Shown here in pieces: positions 50,705-60,724 of a DNA stretch of 64,000 nt (the stretch's first letter is position 1; every line of letters starts with the position of its first letter). This DNA is from Symbiodinium natans (lineage: Eukaryota; Sar; Dinophyceae; Suessiales; Symbiodiniaceae). Made by a program: the position numbers and the translations under genes. The notes below the pieces were generated by a model. It saw only the letters and a list, made by a program, of their open reading frames with translations, made no database searches and had not been told where the DNA came from. The stretch lies in the NCBI GenBank assembly GCA_905221605.1, contig CAJNDS010002216.1, forward strand, positions 366,001 to 430,000, read 5' to 3'.

Positions 50705-50830
50705 TTGGTAGGGTTTAGGGTTTAGGGTTTAGGGTTTAGGGTTTAGGGTTTGGGGTTTGGGGTTTGGGGTTTGGGGTTTGGGGTTTGGGGTTTGGGGTTT
50801 GGGGTTTGGGGTTTGGGGTTTAGGGTTTGG
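50705..50830. repeat. TTTAGGG then TTTGGGG array
   Basis: Six TTTAGGG units followed by about a dozen TTTGGGG units. 50830-51460 is degraded repeat with unique stretches and no firm gene. Confidence 0.95.
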
Positions 50831-51465
50831 GGCTTAGGGTTAGGGTTTAGAGTGTAGGGTTTCTAGAGACTACAGTAGGGTTGTTCGGGTTGTTGTTAGG
50901 GCTGTTCTAGGTTCTACGGGATTTTTAGGGATCAGAGGGCTTAGGGTCCATAGGCTTCATGGGGCTGAGGGCTATTTAAGATTTAGAGGGCTCATGAGGT
51001 TTATAGGGGCTTACAGTGGCTAAGGGATATAGGGTTTACGGTAAGGTTTAGGGCTTTGGGGTGTAGTGTTTGGCATCTAGGGTTTAGCTCAGGTCTTGGA
51101 GGCTTTTTTGTAACGGCTTTGGAGGGCTAGTGCTTTGAAGGGCTTTGAATTTTGAGCTTTTCTTGCGATTGTTTGGGGTTTCAGGCTTTTGGGATCTAGG
51201 ACTTCAGTTCTTAGCGTCTGCGGTCTTAGGGTTCCCCTGCAGCCCGGAAACCGCCACAAACCTGACGCCCCCAAAGCCCATAGCCCTAGAGTCCTGAACC
51301 CGAAACATGTTTGATCTCTACAACCCTGAGGGCCCGAAAGCCGCCTAAACCCGTTAAAGCTCTACAAGCCCCACAAGCCTTGAAGCTTTCGAAGACCCTA
51401 CACCCTAAACCCTAAGCCTTGAAGCTTTCGAAGCCTTGCAGCGTTACACTGAAGGTTATTGGGAC

Positions 51466-51515
51466 CAGATCGGACCCAGCCTTGGCCCAGTCCTCGTCAT
51501 GAAGGCCGAAGGCAC
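51466..51515 (-). CDS. Candidate exon, unknown protein
   Basis: Two bases plus 16 codons, AFGLHDEDWAKAGSDL. Acceptor CCCCAG|G, donor |GTCCCA. The frame stays open beyond (VPITFSVTL). Confidence 0.55.
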
Positions 51516-51524
51516 CTGGGGTTA

Positions 51525-51775
51525 GGGTTCATAAGGTTCATGAGGGTTCATAGGGGTTCATAGGTGGTTCATATGGGTTCAAAGGGGTTCATAGAGGTTC
51601 ATAGGGTTCACATGATTCACAGGCGGTTCATGGGGCTCGTAGGTTCACAGGGGTTCATAGGGGTTCATAGGGTTCATAGGGGTTCATAGGGTTAACAGGT
51701 GGTGCACAGGGTTCATGGGGTTCATAGGGTTTACGAGGTTTATGGGGCTTATGGGGTTTATGGGCTTCATATTCT
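51525..51775. repeat. GGTTCATAGG decamer array, irregular
   Basis: About 20 degenerate copies of a 9-11-base unit GGGTTCATAG. It has a telomere-like purine core but a different period. Confidence 0.85.
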
Positions 51776-52023
51776 CAAGACCCCTTAAATCTTGAACCCT
51801 AAAGCCCTACGCTAACTTGACACACCCATAGCTAAGAAGCCTTCAAGCCCCAAACCCCCAACCCCCGAACCCTCGGTTCCCTAGTAACCCAGGACAGAAA
51901 ATGGGCTTAGGGCTAAGGGCTGAGGACGTAGAAGGGTTCTGAACACCAACAAGAGCAAGGGAACCCAGAACCACAGCTCACACCCGAAACTGAACCCGAA
52001 ACCCTAAACCCTAAACCCTAAAC

Positions 52024-52114
52024 CCCCAAAGCAGTGCCCGGGCGGCTCTTGAAGCGGCGCCGTCGGTTGGGGCCGCCATGGCCTCCGCCGACAGATGCGC
52101 GGAGGAGGGCCCGC
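52024..52114 (-). CDS. Candidate exon, frame ambiguous
   Basis: 91 bases between CCTGCAG|G and |GTTTAG. All three minus frames are open; the most protein-like reads GPSSAHLSAEAMAAPTDGAA. Confidence 0.4.
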
Positions 52115-52121
52115 CTGCAGG

Positions 52122-52330
52122 TTTAGGGTTTAGGGTTTAGGGTTTAGGGTTTAGGGTTTAGGGTTTAGGGTTTAGGGTTTAGGGTTTAGGGTTTAGGGTT
52201 TAGGTTTTAGGGTTTAGGGTTTAGGGTTTAGGGTTTCGGGTTAGGGTTTAGGGTTTACGGTTTAGGGTTGAGGGCTTAGGGTTTAGGGTTTAGGGTTTCG
52301 GGTTCAGGGCTTAGGGTTTGGGGATTTGAG
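52122..52330. repeat. TTTAGGG array
   Basis: Clean to 52205, then with variants. 52330-52660 contains GGGGGCTTT 9-mers (52440-52500) and degenerate heptamers, no gene. Confidence 0.9.
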
Positions 52331-52655
52331 GTCTGGGGGGGTTAGGGGTTAGGGGTGTGGGGTTGAGGGTTTTGAAGTTTGTGAGTTTGCGTGTCTGTAA
52401 ATCTGTGGATTTGGGGGTTGGGGGTTGGGGGCTTGGGGGGTTTGGGGTTTGGGGCTTTGGGGGCTTTGGGGGCTTTGGGGGCTTTGGAGGCTTTGGAGGC
52501 TTTGGGGATTTAGGGATGTTTGGGGCCCAGGTATGAGGATTTGGGCAAAAAAACTGGTTCTGGGGTTCAGGAGAACTCGTCGCACCCTGAAGCCCTGAAC
52601 CCTGAACCCCTAAACCCTAAACCCTAAACCCTAAACCCTAAACACTACACCCCTA

Positions 52656-52710
52656 AGGCAAGGAGGCCTCATGCTGTCCATCAAATCCGCGGTGATCGGC
52701 CACGTCTTGC
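52656..52710 (-). CDS. Candidate exon, unknown protein
   Basis: Two bases then KTWPITADLMDSMRPPCL. Acceptor AACCCAG|G. The 3' end is unresolved. The plus strand is also open (LSIKSAVIGHVLPGLL). Confidence 0.45.
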
Positions 52711-53094
52711 CTGGGTTGCTGCAACGCAAATCCCCAAACTTGTCACGCTAGTCACCCTACACCCTAAACCCCCCCCCCACTCCCCCCACCCTGAAATCCC
52801 AGTGTCAAAACATCTTGAGCCTATAATCACTGCGGATTCACAACTCCACCCTGAGGCCTTATTCAAGACAGACGTAAGCTACTAGTAGCATGGGCCATAA
52901 ACTCTAAACCCCCAAAAAACGCTACGAGGTTGAGGGCTTCAGGGTCTCCCTCCACGAAAGAACCCACCAGAATTCGATGGCCCCCACCAATGCCTAAAGC
53001 CCGAAAACCAACCCAAAAAAACAACCTAAAGCCTAAAGCCCCAAAGCCCTAAATCTCTAAACCCCAAACCCTTTCCTTCCCTTGGGCTTCCCAC

Positions 53095-53165
53095 TTGCCC
53101 CCTTCTGTTGGAAGCCAGGGCTCCGTAGCCCGCCGCCTTGTCGAAAAGGTCGGGGTGGAGAGCAC
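53095..53165 (-). CDS. Candidate exon, unknown protein
   Basis: Two bases plus 23 codons, including ALHPDLFDKAAGYGALASNR. Acceptor GCGCAG|G, donor |GTGGGA. Its phase follows from 53542-53662. Not recognised. Confidence 0.6.
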
Positions 53166-53541
53166 CTGCGCGGAGGCGGGCTCGGGTGGGGGTGTGGGGT
53201 TAGCGGGTCCGGGGAGGGGGGGGGTGGGGGCGGTTTAGGGCTTGGGTTCAGGGCTTGAGGGTTTAGGGGTTTCGGGTGTTAGGGCACAGGGTTTAGGGTG
53301 GAGGGCTTGGCATTGAGCATTCGGTTGTAGGACTTTGAGTACGGAGTCTGCATGTTGTCCAGAGCACCTGAATGCTCGTCCATCATCCGGAAGGCTTCTG
53401 CCGCCGCCTCCACACCTCAAGGAGCAAACAGCTTAGGCTTTCAGGATTTGAGGTAAGCCCTTCGTCTGAAGAAGCACGATGTCAAAATCAAGTATAAACC
53501 CTAAACCCTAAACCCGAAACCCGAAACCCGAAGCCCCAAAC

Positions 53542-53662
53542 CCCCAAGTCTGAGCAACCGACTGCCCACTTCGAAGAGGAGCATGTGCGCGAAGTAGTAT
53601 TGCATGCACACCAGCCCGAGCAAACAGATCTTTGACTGCTCGTCGACTTTGGTGACGTTCTC
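53542..53662 (-). CDS. Candidate exon, unknown protein
   Basis: 40 codons plus one base, including ICLLGLVCMQYYFAHMLLFE. Acceptor CCTAAG|G, donor |GTTTGG. A hydrophobic helix that could be membrane-embedded. In phase with exons at 53987-54037 and 53095-53165. Confidence 0.6.
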
Positions 53663-53986
53663 CTTAGGATTGGCAGCATGACATGGATGCTTAGGGTTTA
53701 GGGTTTAGGGTTTAGGGTATAGGGTATAGGGTATAGGGTTTAGGGTTTAGGGTTTAGGGTTTAGGGTTTAGGGTTTAGGGTTCCAGGGAACCTAAGCCTC
53801 CAAAGCCATAGATTCGACACACCAAGGGGGTGGAGGGTTTGGGGTTTAGGGCTGCATGCATACGCCTTTCAACTCCCCAGAATTCCCAAACCCCCGAAAG
53901 CCTGAACCCTAAACCCTGAACCCTCAACCCTAAACCCTAAACCCTAAACCCTAAACCCTAAACCCTAAGACCCAAATCCTACCCAC

Positions 53987-54037
53987 TGCCGCCCGGCGGC
54001 TAATCCCCACTCCTGGGATGCGACGACTTTGCAGCTT
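53987..54037 (-). CDS. Candidate exon, unknown protein
   Basis: Exactly 17 codons in phase 0, KLQSRRIPGVGISRRAA. Acceptor AACCAG|, donor |GTGGGT. Basic. Joins 53542-53662 in phase. Confidence 0.5.
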
Positions 54038-54074
54038 CTGGTTTGTTGAGGGTTTAGGGTTTAGGGTTTAGGTG

Positions 54075-54172
54075 GTTTTGTGGTTTAGGGTTTAGGGTTT
54101 AGGGTTTAGGGTTTAGGGTTTAGGGTTTAGGGTTTAGGGTTTAGGGTTTAGGGTTTAGGGTTTAGGGTTTAC
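54075..54172. repeat. TTTAGGG array
   Basis: About 13 units. 54180-54450 is a unique stretch with a 78-codon plus-strand frame of low confidence; 54455-54520 is a CCCTAAA array. Confidence 0.95.
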
Positions 54173-54573
54173 TGGAAATAGAAGCCCCAGTTCATGTGAT
54201 CGCCGTGTTTTAGTCCAGAGTTCTTATGGAAGCTAAGTGTGAAACTCTCCCAGCATGCGGAACTGGCAAAAAGCGCACACTGTTCACGGACTTGGTGCTA
54301 CAGTTGCTTTTGGGGAGGAAGTGCAGTTTTTGGGGGCTTACTTCCTGGTTCCCTAGTAATTCGGGGAAATCAGAAACTACTTACGCCACACAGTTCATCC
54401 TGCAGAAACAACTTACGTCACCCTGCCGGGCGATTCTCAGAAACATGATACCTAAACCCTAAACCCTAAACCCTAAACCCTAAACCCTAAACCCTAAACC
54501 CTAAACCCTAAACCCTAAAGGACCTAGAGCCCTTCTCTCGTGTAGGAGGGAGACAAGACCAAGACCAAGCTGC

Positions 54574-54609
54574 CATCATCTTCTCGTAGGCCAGCTCAAC
54601 CCGCATTTC
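54574..54609 (-). CDS. Candidate micro-exon, duplicate of part of 54708-54788
   Basis: Twelve codons in phase 0, EMRVELAYEKMM. Acceptor CTCGCAG|G, GC donor |GCAGCT. The EMRVEL segment repeats the end of the exon at 54708-54788, with related DNA. Confidence 0.45.
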
Positions 54610-54707
54610 CTGCGAGGTTTAGGGTTTAGGGTTTAGGGTTTAGGGTTTAGGGCTTAGGGTTTGGGGTATATGGGTTTAGTGTTTAGGGTTCAGGGTTCAG
54701 GGTTTAC

Positions 54708-54788
54708 GTAAAGCTCCACCCGCATCTCCTCCGGGGTCTCCAGCATCTGCACCCGGAAAGGCCCCCACTCCGGACTGCGGTTGCACTC
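54708..54788 (-). CDS. Candidate exon, unknown protein
   Basis: Exactly 27 codons in phase 0, including ECNRSPEWGPFRVQMLETPE and ending EEMRVELY. Acceptor TCCAAG|G, donor |GTAAAC. Not recognised. Confidence 0.65.
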
Positions 54789-54967
54789 CTTGGAAGCATG
54801 AAAAGGTTGAAAGGGCTTCTTCTGAGGGCTCAAGTCCCTTACAATAACCAAAGGCTGAGGTTCAGGGGTTCGGAGTTCAGTGGGGGAGTTTGAGAACGAA
54901 GGTGTGAGTGACTGCGAGCGGAAGCTCGGAAACTACAAGTGGGCAGAAGTTCTTTCATCTACCACAC

Positions 54968-55045
54968 TTCTCCCTTGGGCCCAGCGCCCCTTCGTCAGCA
55001 ATTCATCATGAAACCAGGCCAGAGCATGGCCCACAACATGGAATC
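54968..55045 (-). CDS. Candidate exon, unknown protein
   Basis: Two bases, 25 codons and one base, including FHVVGHALAWFHDELLTKGR. Acceptor GTGCAAG|G, donor |GTGTGG. Not recognised. Confidence 0.65.
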
Positions 55046-55317
55046 CTTGCACTTGCAACCCTAAACCCTAAACCCTAACCCCTCAACCCCAAACCCTAAA
55101 CCCCAAACCCTAAACCCTAAACCCCAAACCCTAAACCCCTGAACCCCTCCGAAACCCCTAAACCCCTAAACCCCTAAACCTCTAAACCCCTAAACCCTTA
55201 ATCCCCGAAACCCCTAAACCCCTAAACCCTAAACCATGTCCTATTAGGGAACTCAGGGGGTTGTAGTTCAGGGCCGAAGGTGCCAGACCCTAAACCCCAA
55301 ACCCTAAGCCCCAAACC

Positions 55318-55410
55318 CCCTTCGTAGAATCGCAAGCCGGGGGGCGGCATCTTCTTCGATGTTGTTTTGATACGCCTTTCGCTGGAAGACCTTGTGCAGG
55401 CGTTCAAGGT
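55318..55410 (-). CDS. Candidate exon, unknown protein
   Basis: Two bases then LERLHKVFQRKAYQNNIEED and onward. Acceptor CCCTAG| in a repeat-like context. The 3' boundary is not fixed. Charged helix. Confidence 0.55.
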
Positions 55411-55807
55411 CTAGGGTTCAGGGTTTTGGTTCTGAGGCATCGGTGAGCACAGCATGATGCTTGAAGTGGCCGCATGACAGTTAGTTGATCGCAGCAGTTG
55501 GAAAAGGTTGGGCAAGGGCGGCCACACTTGCAGCAGGAAACACTACATCATGGTGCCCTTGGCTTGCCCAAAATACAAGGCTCCCTAAGATGAACCCTAA
55601 ACCCAGTGGACTATGAACCCTGAACCCTAAAACCATTCAAGTGAGTTATGAGCCCTAAACCTTTAAACCCTAAACCCACATGTATATGGAACCATCATGT
55701 GGAGAACTTGAAATTCCAGCGGTGAGGATAAGCAAGAAGGGTTTAGGGTTGGATGAGGGAACCGCCGAAAAGAGGTGCAGGGTTCAGGGTTTGGATTCAA
55801 AACTTAC

Positions 55808-55872
55808 CACCACCTGAGCCTTCAAAAGCTCGCCAATGCATCCACGGAGCTGGGTCGTCTTGGAGCGTTTTC
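55808..55872 (-). CDS. Candidate exon, unknown protein
   Basis: Two bases plus 21 codons, including KRSKTTQLRGCIGELLKAQV. Acceptor CCAGCAG|G, consensus donor |GTAAGT. Not recognised. Confidence 0.6.
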
Positions 55873-56045
55873 CTGCTGGAGAAGTGTAGCAAGCTTTGGG
55901 CCTAGGGGTTCTTGCTAGGTGCGGTGTTCTCTTTTCCCCGGAAAACGGGGCCTGTGAACAATCAGAACCCAATAAGGTACCCCTTACTTTCGGAAACCCT
56001 AAACCCTAAACCCTTATAATATGGCAACTGCGCACGTAAGAAAAC

Positions 56046-56115
56046 CCGAAGCCCTCATCCAGAGTCCTCGGCGCGCTCTGGCTTCTGGCTGCATCGAGCA
56101 GCACGGCCGCCACAC
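56046..56115 (-). CDS. Candidate exon, unknown protein
   Basis: Reads GVAAVLLDAARSQSAPRTLD after acceptor CGAAG|G; donor |GTTTTC. Another frame is open too (VWRPCCSMQPEARARRG). Confidence 0.45.
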
Positions 56116-56541
56116 CTTCGAGTGGAGGGTTTAGGGCTTTAGGGCTCAGGGGTTTAGGGCTTAGGGTTGAGGGTTTAGGGTTTAGGGTTTAGGGTTTGGG
56201 GTTTGGGGTTTAGGGTTTAGGGTTTAGGGTTCAGGGTAGGGTGAGGGCTTGGACGCTCTGCACACTTCTCTCTAATTAGGCCCCGGACCTGCAAGCCGCC
56301 TCTGAGCCTTACATCCTGCATGCCCGAAAGCCCAAATCCTATGACCTCAAAGACTAAACCGCAAGAAGCCGATAAACCCTATAAACGCGAAAAGCCCTAC
56401 AAACCTGATAACCTCTATAAACCCTATAAGCCTTATATGAACCCCGTAAACCTTATAAACCCTAGAAAGCCGAAGCCCTAAACCCTAAACCCTAAACCCT
56501 ATAAACCCCCAAAACCTGAACACCCTGAGTGCCAAACTCAC

Positions 56542-56589
56542 TAAAGCGCACTCTGCCAACATCTGGGGCTCGAAGCGACTGGGCTCGTT
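56542..56589 (-). CDS. Candidate exon, unknown protein
   Basis: Exactly 16 codons in phase 0, NEPSRFEPQMLAECAL. Acceptor AGATAG|, consensus donor |GTGAGT. Confidence 0.55.
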
Positions 56590-56787
56590 CTATCTTTTGG
56601 GGGTTTTAGGGTTTAGGGTTTAGGGTTTAGGGTTTAGAGTTTAGGGTTTAGGGTTTAGGGTAAATTCCCCCATGCAGCTTCGGGTTTGGCTTGACTGTAG
56701 GGTTTAGGGTCCATCGGGAGTCCATGAGTTTAGTTTCGGGTTGAGGGGTCCTCAATTCCAGAATGAGTGCTTTAGGGTTTGGGCTTA

Positions 56788-56918
56788 GTTTAGGGTTTAG
56801 GGTTTAGGGTTTAGGGTTTAGGGTTTAGGGTTTAGGGTTTAGGGTTTAGGGTTTAGGGTTTAGGGTTTAGGGTTTAGGGTTTAGGGTTTAGGGTTTAGGG
56901 TTTAGGGTTTAGGGTGTA
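56788..56918. repeat. TTTAGGG array
   Basis: About 18 clean units between candidate exons. Confidence 0.95.
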
Positions 56919-56932
56919 GAGTGTGGTAATGC

Positions 56933-57066
56933 CTGAAATCCCGCAACATCCCTCGCATCCCTGCCCAAAGGGGCCTAGCGAGGAAGCTGCGCCACGGCAA
57001 AGCGGCCACATGGGAGGCTCTCAGAAGCAGGCACCCAAGTGCAAAGGAATGCTGTCCACACAGCTT
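56933..57066 (-). CDS. Candidate exon, unknown protein
   Basis: 44 codons plus two bases, including KLCGQHSFALGCLLLRASHV and ARPLWAGMRGMLRDF. Acceptor ACCTGAG|; GC donor |GCATTA is one option. Not recognised. Confidence 0.5.
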
Positions 57067-57152
57067 CTCAGGTTTTGCCTGGGTTTAGGGTTTAGGGTTT
57101 AGGATTTAGGGTTTAGATTTAGAGTTGAGGGTTTGCTTGCCTACGGCCTCAC

Positions 57153-57185
57153 GGCTTGCATGTCCACCTCGAGAGCGCTGGATCC
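57153..57185 (-). CDS. Candidate micro-exon
   Basis: Eleven codons in phase 0, GSSALEVDMQA. Acceptor CCAAAG|G, donor |GTGAGG. The stretch 57190-57890 downstream is unique with family D remnants; a 91-codon plus-strand frame (57388-57663) is not supported by splice sites. Confidence 0.45.
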
Positions 57186-58062
57186 CTTTGGAAAGTGTGC
57201 GGCCTTATCATGGTTACCCACAAAGGGACCCTAATTTGGGAAACTACCCATCTGATACAGGAGCTGAATATTTACCAGCATTCTCTCCTTAAAAGTAGGC
57301 TTAGGGTATCCCTATAAATTGCAAAACAAGCAATCTGTTCAGTAGGCCTCTGTTCTACGTGACGGCAAGAAGCTGGAGCAAGAGGTCGTGCATCTCTGCC
57401 GCTGTTTTGGGGTTGCTTGTAAACGAGGTTACATTTTTTCAGGGGTGGACTTGGGGCCCTACATAATTCAAATTTCTATGGGCTATAGTGGGGACAGAAT
57501 TCTAAAGGTTCCTCCAGATCACTCCCCGTATAGGCATCTCCATAAGGACTCCTGCTCATCGACTCCTTGTGAGCCGCTTCACTCTTACTATAGGGTTCTT
57601 AAACGCGAGGGGTTCATGGGGGGGAGGTACCCCGGGAACCTAGGAAGTCGTAGGGAGTACTAGGGAACCTTGGGTTATATACCCCCCTTGAACCCCCCGG
57701 GTTATATACGCTGCCTTGAACCTCCCTCCCTTAAGAACCCGATAATCTCATGCTGCCTCCTGGATGAGCTGGGCCGGGCGGAGCCTGTCAACACAAGCTA
57801 TAGCGCAACCCGAGGATCCCAGTGTTCACATCACATCGGGAGAGAGCATGACATTCTTTACCCTAAGCCCTAAACCCTAAACCCGAAAGGCGGAGAGGGC
57901 CAGAGGGAGGGAGGGAGAGGGAAGAGGGGGGAGATATCGAGGAAGGGACGGGGAGCGAGTGCGCAAGACCTTTTCGCTTCTGCGGCGACAACATGCAACC
58001 TTTACAACGTGCGACCAGGACAACGACGGATGGACTTCGTGACCAGCGCTGGATGCAGATGA

Positions 58063-58115
58063 CTCACACGTCTAGATTATGGACGAAGACTTCGTCCACA
58101 ATCTAGACGTGTGAG
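58063..58115. repeat. Near-perfect 53-bp palindrome
   Basis: 26-base arms starting CTCACACGTCTAGATT around a single central A, with one mismatch (TATGG against TGTGG). Could form a long hairpin or cruciform. No gene nearby on this island. Confidence 0.95.
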
Positions 58116-58316
58116 GCCATGTGCATGCAGCGCTGCACCAGAACTGCCGCGAAGTGATCTTAATCTAGCTTTCTCGTAGTAATGTTGCAGGGGTTTAGGG
58201 TTTAGTTCGGGTTTAGGGTTTGGGGTTTAGGATTTAGGTTTAGCTCCTTATGCAAAGGGGCTTCAAAAACGAAACCCCAAACCCTAGTTGCAGTGAAAAG
58301 GTAGCAATCAGATCAC

Positions 58317-58377
58317 AGGGCGGGCCTTCACGCGGCCGTGTCTGGGGCTCATCCAGATTACATGCTTCACACCGTGC
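58317..58377 (-). CDS. Candidate exon, frame ambiguous
   Basis: Acceptor TTTAG|G from a telomere-like unit, donor |GTGATC. One frame reads HGVKHVIWMSPRHGRVKARP (20 codons); another reads CEACNLDEPQTRPREG. Confidence 0.45.
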
Positions 58378-58427
58378 CTAAACCCTAAACCCTAAACCTC
58401 TGCACTGCCCTTCCTTATCTGATTCAC

Positions 58428-58549
58428 CTCGCGTTGGGATGTTGAGTTCATTCTCTGGCCTTTTCTGCGAAATGGCTCTGTAGCACGCCCAACATGCTGC
58501 AGCCCTTGAGCCATAGTCCTTTTTGACACATTGGCAGTTCTTCAAATAC
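58428..58549 (-). CDS. Candidate exon, Cys-containing
   Basis: One base, 40 codons and one base, including YLKNCQCVKKDYGSRAAACW and KRPENELNIPTR. Acceptor TGGACAG|G, donor |GTGAAT. Other frames have stops. Good coding character. Not recognised. Confidence 0.65.
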
Positions 58550-58753
58550 CTGTCCAAAAAATGACCAGAAGGCACCTTCTCTCTTTTGCAAGGATTGCCC
58601 CCTTAAGGGACTCTATCCCATGGCTCCATCCCTTGCAAGGGCCTTTAGAACAACCCCAAACCCTTCCTAAACCCTAAAACCCCTAAATCCTAAACCCTAA
58701 ACCCTAAACCCTGAACCCTAAACCCTAAACCGCATGCCCATTCCCAGGGCCAC

Positions 58754-58823
58754 CGTGCGGCTGATAGAGTTTCGGGGCTCAGCCTCTCGACCATCCCCAA
58801 GATTCGCAGGAAGCCCATGACTG
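58754..58823 (-). CDS. Candidate exon, unknown protein
   Basis: Two bases, 22 codons and two bases, including VMGFLRILGMVERLSPETLS. Acceptor ATCAAG|, donor |GTGGCC. Not recognised. Confidence 0.6.
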
Positions 58824-59134
58824 CTTGATTAGGGGATTGAGGACTTTGGGGCTTGGGGGTTTGGGGGGTTTGGGGGTTGAGGGTTGAGGGTTTAGGGGTT
58901 TAGGCTTCAGGGAATCGGGTTTTGTGTTCAGGGTTTGGGGTGTAATTAGGGCATGATGCAAAGTCAGGAGCGCTTGCGGCTTAGGATTTAGGGTTGGGAG
59001 GCTTACGGTTTTGGCGCTTGGGGGGCTACCCTAAGCCCATAAAACTAAACCTCTGAATTTAGGATTTAGGGTTGGGAGGCTTAGGATTTATTTAGGGTTT
59101 TGCCTGAAACCTAAGCCTTTAAACCTTCCACCTT

Positions 59135-59232
59135 GGGATGTTCCCCCCTATACTAACAGTCCTTCAGAGGGATTAGAGTACCCCCCTACTTTCATCCCTA
59201 TTAAGGACTGTTAGGATAAGGCGGAACATCCC
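59135..59232. mobile_element. MITE-like element, family A, best copy
   Basis: 38-base arms: GGGATGTTCCCCCCTATACT at left and ATAAGGCGGAACATCCC at right, inverted. No coding inside. Confidence 0.85.
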
Positions 59233-59249
59233 CACTTCCCCCCTTCCCA

Positions 59250-60150
59250 ACCCCCCTTTTTTCCTAGCCCTAAACCCTAAACCCTAAACCCTAAACCCTA
59301 AGCCCTAAACCCTAAACCCTAAGCCCTAAACCCTAAACCCCCTCTTTTCCGAGCCTAGATCGGGCGCGGCGCAAAATGTCCACCAGCGGCCTTCCTACCA
59401 CTGCGCAGTAAAACAATCCGCTCACTGCCGGTGGTTATAAGGTCACGCATGCCTCAGCTGCAAGCACTGCACCCTAAACCCTAACCCCTAACCCCTAAAC
59501 CCTAAACCCTAAACCCTAAACCCTAAACCCTAAACCCTAAACCCTAAACCCTAAACCTGGCCCCTCTTTACCTACAGTGTTATGGGTTATGCCGACCTAC
59601 TCATTGCTACTAAACTGTAGGTGAAAAGGGTCCCAGGAAGTGCCTAAACCCTAAACCCTAAACCCAAAGCCCCTAGCGAAGGATGCAAGCCCAGACAAAG
59701 AGACCCGAACAGGACCTGAAGCCCGAAACCTTGCCAGAACTTGGTCGCGAAGAACCTTGATCGACACCCTAAACCCTAAACCCTGAAACCCTGAACCCTA
59801 TAACCTCAACACCCCAAAACCCCTGAAACTCCTAAAAGCCCCAAAGCCCAAAAGAAACATAAAGCCCCCAACGCACCGAAATGCCCTAAAGCCTCCAAAA
59901 GCTCTACAGCCCCTAAAAACGTCAAAGCCATGAGGAATCCTAAACCCTGAAACCCCTAAAAGCCCTAAAGCCCTAAACCCCTAAAACCCCCCCTATAGAA
60001 ACCCCAAAACCACACAAAAAAACCCTCTTAAAAACTTGTTCAAGACCTACCCCCCCCCCCCCTCCCGAAAAACACAAATTAAAAAGAGAAACTAAACACT
60101 GCTTCAAACAACCCCTATCCCTAAACCCTAAACCCTAAACCCTAAGCGCG
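59250..60150. repeat. CCCTAAA arrays and derivatives
   Basis: Arrays at 59267-59340 and 59490-59555 and degenerate CCCTAAA-derived sequence to 60150. Islands at 59350-59470 and 59680-59770 are open on the minus strand (for example KFWQGFGLQVLFG), but boundaries are poor. 59578-59638 is the dispersed repeat paired with 39005. Confidence 0.7.
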
Positions 60151-60154
60151 ACAC

Positions 60155-60500
60155 CCGCGCCGGGCATCGTGATAGGTGAAGGGGGAGGTCCTGGAGGTGT
60201 AATGTCCTCGATTCCCGAACCCGACAGAGATCTCGGGATTGTTGAGGGTGCGTGGCCTCCCTCTTCTGAGCTGACCACTTCGATGTCGTCCTCTTCCAGC
60301 AGCTCTTCTTCTTCCCCTTCGATTCCCACCGGGCCGAAGGCAAACTGACGTTCCAAGGCGCGATATTCCCGATCCAACTGTAGGCCCTGTTGAAGCGGCA
60401 AGTCCTCCACCAGCGACTCGAACTGCTCCGGAGTCAGTATGGAGGCTCCAAGTTGGTCGCCCTCCAATCTTTGACACCTGAGCATCTCCTGCCGGATGGC
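60155..60500 (-). CDS. Candidate long exon, acidic protein segment
   Basis: The longest exon candidate outside the OPR genes: 115 codons plus one base, phase 0. Begins AIRQEMLRCQRLEGDQLGAS, contains a dense acidic run (EGEEEELLEEDDIEVVSSEE) and ends Pro-rich. Acceptor TTTAG|G formed by a telomere-like unit, donor |GTGTCG. In phase with 60612-60678. Low-complexity acidic and Pro segments suggest a disordered linker; no family recognised. Confidence 0.65.
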
Positions 60501-60611
60501 CTAAACCCTAAACCCTAAACCCTACACCCTAAACCCTAAACCCTAAACCCCTAACCCCTAAACCCGAAACCCCTAAGACCCCCTTCTCTTTGCGGGCCGA
60601 GGCGGCTGTAC

Positions 60612-60678
60612 CTGGTGGAGGGAGTGGAGACCGCGCCGATCTGGCGGCCGTAGGCAGATCGGGTCCGCATCCCAGAGC
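60612..60678 (-). CDS. Candidate exon, unknown protein
   Basis: One base plus 22 codons, including LWDADPICLRPPDRRGLHSL. Acceptor GGGGAG|G, donor |GTACAG. This frame, unlike the alternative one, reads on into 60155-60500. Confidence 0.55.
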
Positions 60679-60724
60679 CTCCCCCGGCGTTTAGGGTTTT
60701 AGGGTTTAGGGTTTAGGGTTTGGG

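Noticed and set aside
57388-57663. 91-codon plus-strand ORF
   Set aside because: Covers dispersed-repeat remnants, lacks splice signals, and competes with a short minus-strand frame.
58480-58530. Spliced-leader gene or relic (TTTTGGCTCAAG-like)
   Set aside because: Only a partial match (TATGGCTCAAGG on the minus strand) inside a coding-like exon; too short to claim.
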